From assembly GCF_007786455.1 (NCBI RefSeq), contig NZ_VNJK01000004.1, positions 186,001 to 250,000 on the forward strand: a stretch of DNA of 64,000 nucleotides, written 5' to 3'. The position numbers were made by a program, and so were the translations under genes. Under the pieces are notes generated by a model, which was not told the DNA's origin, searched no databases, and worked only from the letters and a program-made list of their open reading frames with translations. Below, in pieces: positions 1-8,652 of this stretch (positions are counted from its first letter, which is position 1; every line of letters begins with the position of its first letter). The stretch is from Paenibacillus agilis. GTDB taxonomy: Bacteria; Bacillota; Bacilli; Paenibacillales; Paenibacillaceae.

Positions 1-708
1 TATTATGACTTCGTGTTCACTCATGAACAGCAATGTATTCCCTTCTACAAACAGCTGGGTTGCCGGCATGTTTATCATCTTCCTCTCGCAGCAGCAACAG
101 AGCGTTTCCGCCCTATTCGGTCAGATTATCGTTATTGCCATGACATCTGCTTTATTGGCAACGGATTCTGGAATCGAGTAGCGTTTTTCGACAGTTATGC
201 GGAGCAGCTTATGAAATACGATATTTGTATTGCAGGCGGCTATTGGGATCGAATGGTGACGCATGCTCGTTGGGGAGATCGACTTCGTTCAGGGTGGGTT
301 CCTTTAGATGAAAGTGTTTATTATTACAATTCATCCAAAATTATACTAAATATTCATCGACCACATGAACAAGGGGCTGACAATCGAAATACATTTGACC
401 TGCCTGCACAGTCGATTAATCCCCGTACCTATGAAATTGCTGCGTGTGGTGCGTTCCAGCTTACCGATGTCCGGAGCGACCTTACCCAAATGTATACGCC
501 AGGCTGGGATATTGAGACCTTCCAGACAGGCGAAGAACTCATGCAAAAAATTGAATATTACTTAGTCCATGAAGAAGAGAGGATGCGTATCGCTATGCGT
601 TCTCTCCAGACCACATTTATGCGCCATACGTTCGAGCATCGAGTGCGTCACATGCTGGATGTCATAGAAAGGAGCTATTCGGTATCAGGAGTAGCATTAT
701 TAAACTGA
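1..708 (+). CDS. CgeB-like glycosyltransferase, 5' end outside window
   Basis: The reading frame is open to base 1, and the first codons (YYDFVFTHE) align with an internal stretch of the next gene (YYDYIFTLE), so the N-terminal half is missing because of the window edge. The remaining ~235 residues carry the same landmarks as that neighbour: a GCRHVYHLPLA segment, an FIGNGFWNRV strand, YNSSKIILNIHR, then NPRTYEIAACGAFQLTD, which in CgeB-type GT4-like proteins lies in the nucleotide-sugar binding half. In Bacillus subtilis CgeB takes part in maturing the outer spore layer. Inferred role: adding sugar to spore coat or crust glycan. The donor and acceptor are unknown. Confidence 0.8.
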   Translation, partial: YYDFVFTHEQQCIPFYKQLGCRHVYHLPLAAATERFRPIRSDYRYCHDICFIGNGFWNRVAFFDSYAEQLMKYDICIAGGYWDRMVTHARWGDRLRSGWVPLDESVYYYNSSKIILNIHRPHEQGADNRNTFDLPAQSINPRTYEIAACGAFQLTDVRSDLTQMYTPGWDIETFQTGEELMQKIEYYLVHEEERMRIAMRSLQTTFMRHTFEHRVRHMLDVIERSYSVSGVALLN

Positions 709-735
709 CAAAGCATGCAGTGAAGGAGGTATAGA

Positions 736-1896
736 ATGACTGGTGCAACAGAGAAAAAAGGCATAGTCAAGCAATCCCGGCCATCATTGCTGCATCAGGT
801 GCGGTCAGCTAGCCATAAAGGAGCGCGTGAAGGTCACGAACGAGGATACGGAGAAGGTTATTTTCGTGGAAGAGCGCAAGCACTTGTGCATGCACTTACC
901 GAGCATGCTCCTCAGCGCCAATTACGTATTATTTACGTATCATCAGGCAAAGGTTTCCCTTATTCGCCGCTTGATGAAGCTGTCGTATCGACGCTGCAAT
1001 CGATGGCAATAGACGTTCAGGTAGCGGGACCCAAAGATTCTATAGCAGTATTTGCTGTAGAATATCGCGCAGACCTGGTTCTCGTTCTAGATGGAATGGA
1101 TTTTCCAGCTGAGCAGCTTATAGAGCTGAAGGCTCTTGCCATACGTACGGCTCTATGGATTACGGATGATCCCTATTATACAGATCGGATGGCAGCAGTT
1201 GCTCCCTATTATGATTATATTTTTACTTTAGAATCCACTGCGATAGAATACTATCAGTCTTTAGGATGTAGACAAGTGCATCATTTGCCTTTTGCTGCTT
1301 TTCCTGAGCATTTTACGCCGAGGGCATCTCCAGCCCCATTTCAGAACGATATTTCTTTTATTGGTTCTGCCTATTGGAACCGTGTTCGCTTCTTTGAACC
1401 GATTATGGATCGCCTCATGAAGCACAAAGCCCATTTTTCAGGATTATGGTGGGATCGGCTGCCCCAATATAAAAAATATAAGTCATCGATTAAGCTTGAT
1501 TTGTGGATGGGGCCAAAAGAAACAGCGGAATTTTATAATAGTAGTAAAATTGTAATAAATATGCATAGAACACATGATGATACGACAGTAAACCAAAATT
1601 CCAATCAAATTTTAGCAACTTCTCCTAATCCTCGCACATTTGAAATTAACGGCTGTGGAACGCTGCAGCTGACAGATATTCGAAGTGATTTAGCTCAATT
1701 TTATGTGCCTGGGGTAGAGCTTGTTACGTATGAAAGCCCTGCCGACTTGTTGGAGAAAGCGGTCTACTATTTGACGCATGAAGAGGAACGTAGAGAGATT
1801 GCATTGCGCGGATTAGCACGTACGTTGAAAGATCATAGCTATGCGAAACGTATTCAGCAGCTATTGAGCATTATATTTGATCGTCAAGCGGAGTGA
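736..1896 (+). CDS. CgeB-like glycosyltransferase (spore maturation type)
   Basis: A 386-residue protein with an AAGGAGGT ribosome binding site just before the ATG. The first ~60 residues are basic and Gly/Arg rich (HKGAREGHERGYGEGYFRGR). Next comes a Rossmann-like half (LRIIYVSSGKG, DLVLVLDGMDF, ALWITDDPYY) and a second half with DISFIGSAYWNRV, FYNSSKIVINMHR and NPRTFEINGCGTLQLTDIRSD. It is a paralogue of the partial gene 27 bp upstream, so the two are probably one operon and arose by duplication. The family is placed in spore surface glycosylation by analogy with CgeB. The enzyme activity is inferred from the fold only. Confidence 0.82.
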   Translation: MTGATEKKGIVKQSRPSLLHQVRSASHKGAREGHERGYGEGYFRGRAQALVHALTEHAPQRQLRIIYVSSGKGFPYSPLDEAVVSTLQSMAIDVQVAGPKDSIAVFAVEYRADLVLVLDGMDFPAEQLIELKALAIRTALWITDDPYYTDRMAAVAPYYDYIFTLESTAIEYYQSLGCRQVHHLPFAAFPEHFTPRASPAPFQNDISFIGSAYWNRVRFFEPIMDRLMKHKAHFSGLWWDRLPQYKKYKSSIKLDLWMGPKETAEFYNSSKIVINMHRTHDDTTVNQNSNQILATSPNPRTFEINGCGTLQLTDIRSDLAQFYVPGVELVTYESPADLLEKAVYYLTHEEERREIALRGLARTLKDHSYAKRIQQLLSIIFDRQAE

Positions 1897-1910
1897 GGAG
1901 AATTTACCTT

Positions 1911-2051
1911 ATGGAGCTTGTTTTTTGCCCTCGGCCTAGAACAATTAGGTGGGGGTATTTTTGCTGCCTATTCGATAAGCAGACTCTTATTGTAGGGTAT
2001 GAGGGAAGTCGTTTTTTTCCAGATGAGGGATCTATTTTGAAGAATGGATGA
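1911..2051 (+). CDS. possible small ORF, 46 aa, unknown
   Basis: An ATG follows GAGGAG by about ten bases, directly after the stop of the CgeB-like gene. The predicted peptide (MELVFCPRPRTIRWGYFCCL...) is not recognised and has no clear domain or signal peptide. It could be a real small protein, a decayed start of a third gene of the operon, or chance. The rest of the stretch to about 2325 is AT-rich and I see no gene in it. Confidence 0.22.
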   Translation: MELVFCPRPRTIRWGYFCCLFDKQTLIVGYEGSRFFPDEGSILKNG

Positions 2052-2324
2052 TTATCGGCAGTAATTATCGATTTTCAGCGGATAAGAAGTCAAGAAAGCG
2101 TTATTATAGGGGTTATTTGCTGATTATCTCTTTATATCTTTCGTTTTCATTGAGAATAGAGAAAGCTCGAGATTGAGTGAGGAAATGATATGAAAATAAA
2201 AGATTGAAATGGTTTATATGACTGCCATAAATAGGGATTGTCTAAAATGAGCGTTGTGATTCATTTACAGTCTCGGAGCAGAGGAGTAAGATTCAGTTCA
2301 GCAATAGCAACTACATTCCGTAGC

Positions 2325-2545
2325 GTCTGTAATCGCTGAGTTCCGCATAAGGTGCGGAAGCGGGGGAACCAAATGCAAACGGCTGCCTGACTTAAGTTTA
2401 AAAGGCTGCAGCAATCGTTTGTTGGGGTGAATCCGGATATCGGTACGCAGTTCCAACTCATCGTTGGAATGGGTGCAGAGATCTGGTAGGGCAACTCTTC
2501 GAGCCCGAATCCGACAGCTAACCTCGTAAGCGTCCGAGGAGAGGC
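2325..2545 (+). promoter_or_regulatory. cyclic-di-AMP riboswitch (ydaO/yuaA class), copy 1
   Basis: The conserved blocks of the ydaO/yuaA element occur in order: CGCTGAG at 2334, GCGGGGGAACC near 2360, GGGGTGAATCCGG near 2423, a TGGTAGGGCAACTC block near 2484, and CCGAATCCGACAGCTAACC then TCGTAAGCGTCC at 2505-2535. This class binds c-di-AMP and normally turns off potassium or cell-wall genes. It precedes the small Rossmann-like gene at 2637. No obvious terminator hairpin separates the two, so the mode of control is unclear. Confidence 0.93.
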
Positions 2546-2636
2546 GTGCCTGAATACCGTTATGTATACTGGCGCATTTCGAATTGCCTCACACCCGAAA
2601 ATGATCGCTGTACGGATTTCAGGAGGAATGAACAAG

Positions 2637-3071
2637 ATGCATAATGAGGGGCGCATGGTAACGGTATTTGCTCCCAATGCGATGGGTATTGATTTTTTGA
2701 AGCAGCTTCGAGGGGCAAATGTGCCTGTAGCAGCGATATCGAACAATACCCGGCTAACAGCAAGTATGGAGAAATTAGGTGTGAAGCATATTTGCAGCGT
2801 GAAAACAACATCGCAAAGGAAGGCAACGGCGCTGCCAGCTGTACCTGTAGGGCGCATGTATGTATTTGAGCAAAGCTTCGCACTTACTTGCCGCTTGTTG
2901 CAGCAGTGCCGTCCTTGGACGGATGAAATGATTACGGTAATTACAAAACAAAATTATCCGAAGTCGATTTATCGGATGCTGGGTGCAGACATGGTCATTT
3001 ATACGCAATCAGACCAAGTATCCTTTCTATTGACTGATTTATTGAGTCAAGACAGCCATCAACCTGCTTGA
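2637..3071 (+). CDS. small Rossmann-like (TrkA-N/RCK-like?) protein under a c-di-AMP riboswitch
   Basis: 144 residues from the ATG at 2637, which has AGGAGG ten bases upstream; in-frame codons further upstream run into the riboswitch. The start (MVTVFAPNAMGIDFLKQLRGANVPVAAIS) reads as beta-alpha-beta with a degenerate nucleotide loop. The end (SIYRMLGADMVIYTQSDQVSFLLTDLL) resembles the GADxVI segment of TrkA-N/RCK potassium-channel regulators. That likeness is by eye and weak. The position between two c-di-AMP riboswitches and upstream of kdp supports a role in potassium homeostasis. No membrane segment is visible. It could also be an unrelated Rossmann-like protein. Confidence 0.6.
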   Translation: MHNEGRMVTVFAPNAMGIDFLKQLRGANVPVAAISNNTRLTASMEKLGVKHICSVKTTSQRKATALPAVPVGRMYVFEQSFALTCRLLQQCRPWTDEMITVITKQNYPKSIYRMLGADMVIYTQSDQVSFLLTDLLSQDSHQPA

Positions 3072-3144
3072 ACGGTTTAATCCTTCATAGCCATGACACA
3101 TACGGCACAGGTGATGATAGAAATACAATCAGATAGCTTTGGGC

Positions 3145-3332
3145 TTTGCTCATCGCTGAGTCCCTTTATAAGGGAACGGGGGAACCAATCGACATGCAAT
3201 CGCATGTCTGGGGTGAGTCCGGATGACGACTCGACTTCCATCACAAAGATGGATCATCGAATCCGCATCTGGTAGGGCGACTCTTGCGTCCGAATCCGTC
3301 AGCTAACCTCGTAAGCGTCCGTAGAGGCAGCC
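3145..3332 (+). promoter_or_regulatory. cyclic-di-AMP riboswitch (ydaO/yuaA class), copy 2, kdp leader
   Basis: Same ordered blocks as copy 1: CGCTGAGTCCC near 3154, GGGGGAACC at 3178, GGGGTGAGTCCGG near 3210, GGTAGGGCGACTC near 3271, and CCGAATCCGTCAGCTAACC followed by TCGTAAGCGTCC at 3290-3320. It is followed 50 bases later by a strong intrinsic terminator, a standard expression platform. Known biology of the class: c-di-AMP binding favours termination, so high c-di-AMP (high potassium) would switch off the kdp genes downstream. Confidence 0.95.
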
Positions 3333-3380
3333 TTATTTCGTCGTGGATCGATACACGGTTTCTATAGCTGTGTTTTATTT

Positions 3381-3420
3381 GGCCACGCGGAAAGGGGACC
3401 TCCTTCCGCGTGGCCTTTTT
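3381..3420 (+). terminator. intrinsic terminator of the kdp riboswitch
   Basis: About a 15 bp stem (GGCCACGCGGAA pairing with TTCCGCGTGGCC, extended by AAGG/CCTT) followed by five T. It sits between the aptamer and the first kdp reading frame, so it is the likely c-di-AMP-controlled stop. Confidence 0.92.
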
Positions 3421-3510
3421 GCGTCCCGACAAGTCAGTATGCTTGCCGGCAAGAGCGAAAAACCAAGAGAGCGCAACAGCATCTGACTAGACAAAGGGGA
3501 GGAATGGTAC

Positions 3511-3603
3511 ATGTTCGATGCGGTGATGTGTATTTTACTGTTGATGTTAGGCATTGCAGCATATGTCGTCATACATTGGTGCTCGCAAGAAATCGATAGA
3601 TGA
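3511..3603 (+). CDS. 30-residue single-span membrane peptide upstream of kdpF
   Basis: The ATG has GGGGAGG eight bases upstream. The peptide reads MFDAVMCILLLMLGIAAYVV then IHWCSQEIDR: one hydrophobic helix and a short polar end. It ends 10 bp before kdpF, whose ribosome binding site follows this stop codon. It is therefore the first gene of the kdp transcript after the riboswitch terminator. Not a known Kdp subunit that I can name. It could be an extra small subunit or regulator like KdpF, which has the same size and shape. Confidence 0.6.
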   Translation: MFDAVMCILLLMLGIAAYVVIHWCSQEIDR

Positions 3604-3613
3604 GGTGAAGAAA

Positions 3614-3694
3614 ATGATGATCGCACTGGGCGTTGTGATTGCTGCACTATTTCTATACTTAGCATACGCGTTAGTTAAACCCGAGAAGTTTTAA
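3614..3694 (+). CDS. kdpF: KdpF, small subunit of potassium ATPase
   Basis: 26 residues: MMIALGVVIAALFLYLAYAL then VKPEKF, one membrane helix with the typical P-E-x-F end of KdpF. The ribosome binding site GAGGTGAAG overlaps the end of the preceding small gene. ATG at 3614 or 3617 is possible. KdpF stabilises the KdpABC complex in the membrane. It lies 67 bp ahead of kdpA, the usual position. Confidence 0.88.
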   Translation: MMIALGVVIAALFLYLAYALVKPEKF

Positions 3695-3761
3695 AGTAAA
3701 TGAGCAAGATGCGAAGTGGAATGATCGAAGTGGGGTTAAATCTAGAGAGGTGGAACGAGAG

Positions 3762-5438
3762 ATGACGTTACTAGGCTGGGTGTCGATTGGCCTTACTCTA
3801 CTGCTAGTGCTAGTGTTGGCGCGACCAACAGGTATTTATCTAGCACGAGTATTTCATAGTGAAGGGGCGCGGATGCCGCTTAACGGTCTATTTGGACCGA
3901 TAGAGAAATTGTTGTTCAAGCTATTTGGCATTAAAGAAACGAATCAGACGTGGAAAAGTTATGCCACAGCATTAATCTCAACCAATATATTTATGATGCT
4001 GCTCGTTTACGCAGTACTGCGCTTGCAAGGCAGTCTGCCGTTGAATCCAAGCGGCATAGCGGGCATGGAGCCAACATTGGCATTCAATACGACGATAAGC
4101 TTCATGACCAATACGAACTTGCAGCATTACAGCGGGGAAAGCGGCTTAAGCTACTTGTCTCAAACGCTGGGTATTACGTTCATGATGTTTACAGCACCAG
4201 CGACTTCGTTTGCAATCGCATTTGCCTTTATGAGAGGAATTGCAGGCAAGCCGCTCGGTAACTTCTTCGTAGATTTGGTGCGCAGCATTGTACGTGTGTT
4301 AATGCCGATTGCCATTGTAGCAGCGATTCTATTTGTTGCGTTAGGCGCTCCGCAGACGTTTGCACCGACTGAGACGGTAACAACGCTGCAAGGTGCAGAA
4401 CAGCAAATTGCTCGCGGTCCAGTAGCCTCCTTGCTATCTATTAAAGAGTTGGGTAATAACGGTGGTGGATTTATGGCCGTAAACTCGGCGCACCCGTTTG
4501 AGAATCCAAATGGAATTAGCAATTTGCTTCATATCGTACTTATGCTGCTGCTGACAACCTCACTTCCATTTGCGTATGGTCGCATAGTTGGAAGTGCGAA
4601 AGAAGGAAGAGTGCTCTTCGTTGCGATGTCGATTATGTTCATCATGATGCTAGGCATAGCGACTACGGCAGAGCAAGCAGGAAATCCAGCTTTACATCAG
4701 CTTGGTATGGCTGGCCCGAGTATGGAAGGTAAGGAAGTACGCTTAGGAGTAGCTCAGTCGGCTTTGTATGCGGTCGTAACGACAGCATCCGAAACGGGTG
4801 GAGTAAACACTATGCATGACACATTGACACCGCTCGGCGGATTAGTTCCGCTCGGAAATATGATGCTCAATACGGTATTTGGCGGAGTTGGCGTAGGATT
4901 TGTAAACGTATTGATGTATGCGATGATTGCCGTATTTTTATCAGGCTTAATGGTAGGACGCACTCCTGAATTTTTGGGACGCAAGTTGGAAATTCGGGAA
5001 ATGAAGCTCATCGCGGTAACACTTATTATTCAGCCGATTCTTATTTTGGTGCCGACTGCGATTGCGCTTGTATTTTATCCAGATACGATTTCAAATGCTG
5101 GCTTCCATGGTATCTCACAGGTGTTGTATGAATATACTTCCTCGGCTGCTAACAACGGGTCAGGATTTGAGGGACTTGGCGATGCAACGCCATTCTGGAA
5201 TATATCAACGGGCTTAGTGATGTTCTTCGGACGCTATATTAGCATGATTACGATGCTGGCTGTTGCTGGGTCGCTGATGGCGAAACGTCCAGTACCGGTC
5301 ACATCAGGTACATTTAAGACGAGCAACGCAACGTTCGGTACGATTTTTGTCGGTACGATTCTCATTGTCGGTGCCCTGACGTTCTTCCCGATTCTTGTAC
5401 TTGGACCGATTGCAGAACATTTGACTTTGTGGAAATAA
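3762..5438 (+). CDS. kdpA: KdpA, potassium-translocating subunit
   Basis: 558 residues from the ATG at 3762, preceded by GAGAGG; a GTG at 3750 lies within that ribosome binding site and is less likely. This is the channel-like subunit of the KdpFABC high-affinity potassium pump. Selectivity-filter type loops are visible (TNTNLQHYSGE, GNNGGGFMAVNSAHPFENP, ASETGGVNT, SSAANNGSGFEGL), separated by many hydrophobic spans. Full length for the family. 29 bp from kdpB and clearly co-transcribed. Confidence 0.97.
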   Translation: MTLLGWVSIGLTLLLVLVLARPTGIYLARVFHSEGARMPLNGLFGPIEKLLFKLFGIKETNQTWKSYATALISTNIFMMLLVYAVLRLQGSLPLNPSGIAGMEPTLAFNTTISFMTNTNLQHYSGESGLSYLSQTLGITFMMFTAPATSFAIAFAFMRGIAGKPLGNFFVDLVRSIVRVLMPIAIVAAILFVALGAPQTFAPTETVTTLQGAEQQIARGPVASLLSIKELGNNGGGFMAVNSAHPFENPNGISNLLHIVLMLLLTTSLPFAYGRIVGSAKEGRVLFVAMSIMFIMMLGIATTAEQAGNPALHQLGMAGPSMEGKEVRLGVAQSALYAVVTTASETGGVNTMHDTLTPLGGLVPLGNMMLNTVFGGVGVGFVNVLMYAMIAVFLSGLMVGRTPEFLGRKLEIREMKLIAVTLIIQPILILVPTAIALVFYPDTISNAGFHGISQVLYEYTSSAANNGSGFEGLGDATPFWNISTGLVMFFGRYISMITMLAVAGSLMAKRPVPVTSGTFKTSNATFGTIFVGTILIVGALTFFPILVLGPIAEHLTLWK

Positions 5439-5467
5439 TCGTTTGCGAACGAGAGGAGAAATAAGCA

Positions 5468-7555
5468 ATGAGTACGGTACAATCGATGAAAACTCCGTCA
5501 TCGTATGATAGCGGGTCTCGAAGTGAAATCAAAAAATCGAAGTCGATGTTTGGTGGAGACATCGTTCGGCAAGCTTCCATAGATGCTTTGCGCAAGTTCC
5601 ATCCGAAGTTTATGGTGAAAAATCCGATGATGTTCCTTGTGGAACTTGGCTTTGTCATCACGCTGTTGTTAACCATTGTACCTGATGCGTTCGGGAGTGC
5701 AGCCCCACGTTGGTACAACGGGGTTGTTAGTTTGATTTTGTTTGTGACGGTGTGGTTTGCCAACTTTGCTGAGGCATTGGCGGAAGGCAGAGGGAAAGCA
5801 CAGGCCGATTCCTTGAAGCAGACGAAGAAAGACTTGTGGGCACAAAAGGTTACAGCGACAGGTACGATTCGCGTATCTTCAGCAAGCTTGAGAAAGGGCG
5901 ATATTATTATCGTTCGTGAAGGTGAGACCATTGCTGGGGATGGAGAAGTCATTGAAGGTTTGGCTTCGATAGATGAGTCTGCAATTACGGGGGAATCCGC
6001 TCCTGTACTAAAGGAATCAGGTGGTGACTTTTGCTCCGTCACAGCTGGTACACGTGTGGTAAGTGACTGGGTGAAAGTTCGTATTACAAGTGATCCTGGT
6101 GAGTCCTTCTTGGATCGTATGATTGCCTTGGTTGAAGGAGCAGAACGTCAAAAGACGCCGAATGAATTAGCTTTGCATACGGTACTTGTAAGCTTGACAC
6201 TTATTTTTCTTATCGTAGTCGTTACGCTGCCATTCTTCGGCAAGTATTTGAACATTACGCTGCATACGGCAGAATTAATCGCTCTTCTCGTTTGTCTCAT
6301 CCCGACGACAATCGGTGGTTTACTATCTGCGATTGGGATCGCTGGTATGGACCGTGTTACCCGCTTCAACGTCATAGCTACTTCTGGTAAAGCAGTAGAG
6401 GCATGTGGAGATATTCATACGATCATTTTGGATAAAACAGGTACGATTACTTACGGAAACCGTCTTGCGAATGATCTAATTCCGGTCAATGGCAATAGTG
6501 TACAGACATTAGCACGTTGGGCAGCTGTAGGATCTCATGCAGATGAAACGCCGGAAGGACGTTCTGTATTGGAGTGGCTTACGAAGCATAGCCTTAGCTA
6601 TGATCGTGAGCTGTCTGAGCAAGGTGAGTTTGTTCCATTCAAAGCAGAGACGCGGATGAGCGGTATTGATTTGCCAGATGGACGACTGGTTCGTAAAGGT
6701 GCGGTAGATGCGATTAAGCAATGGGTGGCAAGTAAAGGCGGCCCCATTCCATCAGACCTTGATGGTGTTACAGAAAAAATTGCGAAGGCAGGCGGTACAC
6801 CGCTGGCTGTTGCAGTAGATGATCAGATTTATGGCGTTATTTATTTGAAAGATACGGTAAAGCCGGGCATGCGCGAACGGTTTGAACAGCTGCGCAAAAT
6901 GGGGATTCGCACCGTTATGTGTACAGGTGACAATCCGCTGACAGCTGCAACGATTGCACGTGAAGCTGGAGTAGATGACTTTATTGCGGAGAGCAAGCCG
7001 GAAGATAAGCTGGCTTTGATTCGTAAGGAGCAAGGAGAAGGCAAGCTTGTTGCGATGACGGGGGACGGTACGAATGATGCGCCAGCATTGGCGCAGGCGG
7101 ATGTCGGTATTGCCATGAACAGCGGTACAACCGCAGCAAAAGAAGCTGCCAATATGGTCGACTTAGACTCTGATCCGACGAAAGTGATCGAAGTAGTAGC
7201 CATCGGCAAGCAACTGCTTATGACGCGCGGTGCACTGACTACGTTCAGTATTGCGAACGACGTGGCTAAATATTTTGCCATCATACCGGCTTTGTTTATG
7301 ATCGCAATCCCTGAATTGTCCGCTCTCAATATAATGGGCCTTCATTCACCAATGTCGGCAGTATTATCAGCACTTATCTTCAATGCGGTTATTATTCCAT
7401 TATTAATTCCGCTAGCGATGAAAGGTGTGGCATACAAACCGCTTAGCTCGGAACAACTGCTGCGCCGCAATATGTTGATTTACGGATTAGGTGGTCTTAT
7501 AGCACCGTTTATCGGTATTAAGCTTATTGATTTAGTGGTCGGTGTCTTCTTGTAG
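5468..7555 (+). CDS. kdpB: KdpB, P-type ATPase subunit
   Basis: 695 residues. P-type landmarks in order: TGES-type loop (AITGESAPV), phosphorylation motif DKTGT, TGD ([18 protein letters not shown]) and [16 protein letters not shown]. It hydrolyses ATP to drive potassium import through KdpA. A 35-40 residue polar N-terminal part precedes the first membrane region. GAGAGGAG lies upstream of the ATG. The next subunit gene, kdpC, is unusually far away (371 bp). Confidence 0.97.
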   Translation: MSTVQSMKTPSSYDSGSRSEIKKSKSMFGGDIVRQASIDALRKFHPKFMVKNPMMFLVELGFVITLLLTIVPDAFGSAAPRWYNGVVSLILFVTVWFANFAEALAEGRGKAQADSLKQTKKDLWAQKVTATGTIRVSSASLRKGDIIIVREGETIAGDGEVIEGLASIDESAITGESAPVLKESGGDFCSVTAGTRVVSDWVKVRITSDPGESFLDRMIALVEGAERQKTPNELALHTVLVSLTLIFLIVVVTLPFFGKYLNITLHTAELIALLVCLIPTTIGGLLSAIGIAGMDRVTRFNVIATSGKAVEACGDIHTIILDKTGTITYGNRLANDLIPVNGNSVQTLARWAAVGSHADETPEGRSVLEWLTKHSLSYDRELSEQGEFVPFKAETRMSGIDLPDGRLVRKGAVDAIKQWVASKGGPIPSDLDGVTEKIAKAGGTPLAVAVDDQIYGVIYLKDTVKPGMRERFEQLRKMGIRTVMCTGDNPLTAATIAREAGVDDFIAESKPEDKLALIRKEQGEGKLVAMTGDGTNDAPALAQADVGIAMNSGTTAAKEAANMVDLDSDPTKVIEVVAIGKQLLMTRGALTTFSIANDVAKYFAIIPALFMIAIPELSALNIMGLHSPMSAVLSALIFNAVIIPLLIPLAMKGVAYKPLSSEQLLRRNMLIYGLGGLIAPFIGIKLIDLVVGVFL

Positions 7556-7610
7556 AAGGCTTGGGAAATATAAGATTGAAATAGTTTCATTATTATTGGC
7601 CAAAAGAAAG

Positions 7611-7725
7611 AGAGCAGAATCCTGTTGTAGAAACGAAGTATTCGCCTTTGTAGTCGAGTTCTAACCATATCATCTAAACAAAAGAACTCGACTACAACAG
7701 CGTTCGTAAACAGGATCTGTTCTCT
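7611..7725 (+). repeat. long imperfect palindrome in the kdpB-kdpC gap
   Basis: A perfect 15 bp inverted repeat (7648-7662 with 7683-7697, 20 nt loop) is nested inside further pairing arms: 7633-7637 with 7703-7707, and AGAGCAGAATCCTGTT at 7611-7626 with AACAGGATCTGTTCTCT at 7709-7725. The whole folds into one hairpin of ~115 nt. There is no T run after it, so it is not a simple terminator. It may be a miniature inverted-repeat element, an RNA processing or stability signal, or a small RNA. The rest of the 7556-7926 gap is AT-rich, with a repeated TTCGTATTT motif near 7859-7878. Confidence 0.8.
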
Positions 7726-7926
7726 ATAAATGAAGGCCAATATATGTTTATTAATTATTTCCACTTCAACACTTAAACAGAGATAAAAAAGATATGAAAA
7801 AGGTTTCTTTATAAAAAGGTTACGGAATGAAGGTATAAATAGACAAAGAAAAAAATAACTTCGTATTTAATTCGTATTTTAAATAACTAGGATATAAAGC
7901 GTAAATACGCGAAAGGATGACCTTGC

Positions 7927-8565
7927 ATGAACACACACGCCACACCATCAATGAACAGTGAATCGTCTGGCTCTCATTCACAAGGAAATAAGCAAGGGGG
8001 CGGGCTTGGCACCATCATCCGAATGAGTATCGGCCTTATGATCTTATGCGGCCTTGTGTATCCATTTGTTATGACAGCAGCAGCTCAGACGCTTTTCCCG
8101 TACCAGGCGAACGGAAGTCTAGTAAAAGATGAGAATGGTCAAATTGTTGGCTCTGCCCATATTGGTCAGGCTTTTACAGATTCGAAATATTTCCACGGAC
8201 GTGTATCCAGTATTGAATATAACGGAGTTGGTTCCGGATCAGGCAACTTAGCACCAACGAATGAAGCGCTGACAGAGCGTGTTGAGCAATCGATGAACGA
8301 TTGGCAGGAACAGAACCCGCAAATGGCAGTATCCGAGGTTCCAGCTGACCTGTTGACGAACTCTGCTTCTGGTCTTGATCCACATATTACTCCTCAAGCA
8401 GCAAGTGTGCAGATCCCTCGTATTGCGAAAGCAACAGGACTGTCTGAACAACAATTGACGCAGCTAGTGAAGAATCATACGGAAGAGCCTGACCTTGGAG
8501 TGTTTGGTGAAGCTAGAGTCAATGTGCTGTTATTAAATATGGAATTGGAACAATTGTTGAAATAG
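7927..8565 (+). CDS. kdpC: KdpC, potassium ATPase chaperone-like subunit
   Basis: 212 residues. It has a Ser/Gly-rich cytoplasmic N-terminus longer than usual, then one membrane span (IRMSIGLMILCGLVYPFVMT), then the KdpC outer part with VGSAHIGQAFTDSKYFHGR and ASGLDPHITPQAA. The subunit supports ATP binding by KdpB. It sits 371 bp after kdpB rather than adjacent, so an extra promoter or RNA processing step in the gap is possible. Confidence 0.95.
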   Translation: MNTHATPSMNSESSGSHSQGNKQGGGLGTIIRMSIGLMILCGLVYPFVMTAAAQTLFPYQANGSLVKDENGQIVGSAHIGQAFTDSKYFHGRVSSIEYNGVGSGSGNLAPTNEALTERVEQSMNDWQEQNPQMAVSEVPADLLTNSASGLDPHITPQAASVQIPRIAKATGLSEQQLTQLVKNHTEEPDLGVFGEARVNVLLLNMELEQLLK

Positions 8566-8581
8566 ATATAGCAGTAGGTAT

Positions 8582-8607
8582 GCCGATTCTAGTGATATGG
8601 AATCGGC
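8582..8607 (+). terminator. hairpin between kdpC and the kdpD-like gene
   Basis: GCCGATTC pairs with GAATCGGC around a 10 nt loop, followed by only a weak T stretch. It could be a partial terminator lowering expression of the downstream sensor gene. Confidence 0.5.
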
Positions 8608-8652
8608 TTCTTGCGTGGATTGAAATTCATAGGATCGGACGGGAGGTTGGTC

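Noticed and set aside
1911-2051. third CgeB-like gene fragment
   Set aside because: The 46-residue peptide shows no resemblance to either CgeB-like protein, so it is kept only as a doubtful small ORF.
2261-2857. 198-codon minus-strand frame over the first riboswitch
   Set aside because: It runs through the conserved riboswitch RNA and the Rossmann-like gene, and matches no protein pattern.
5362-6042. 226-codon minus-strand frame opposite kdpA/kdpB
   Set aside because: Shadow of the well-supported kdpB frame; Ser/Thr/Pro-rich as expected from codon bias.
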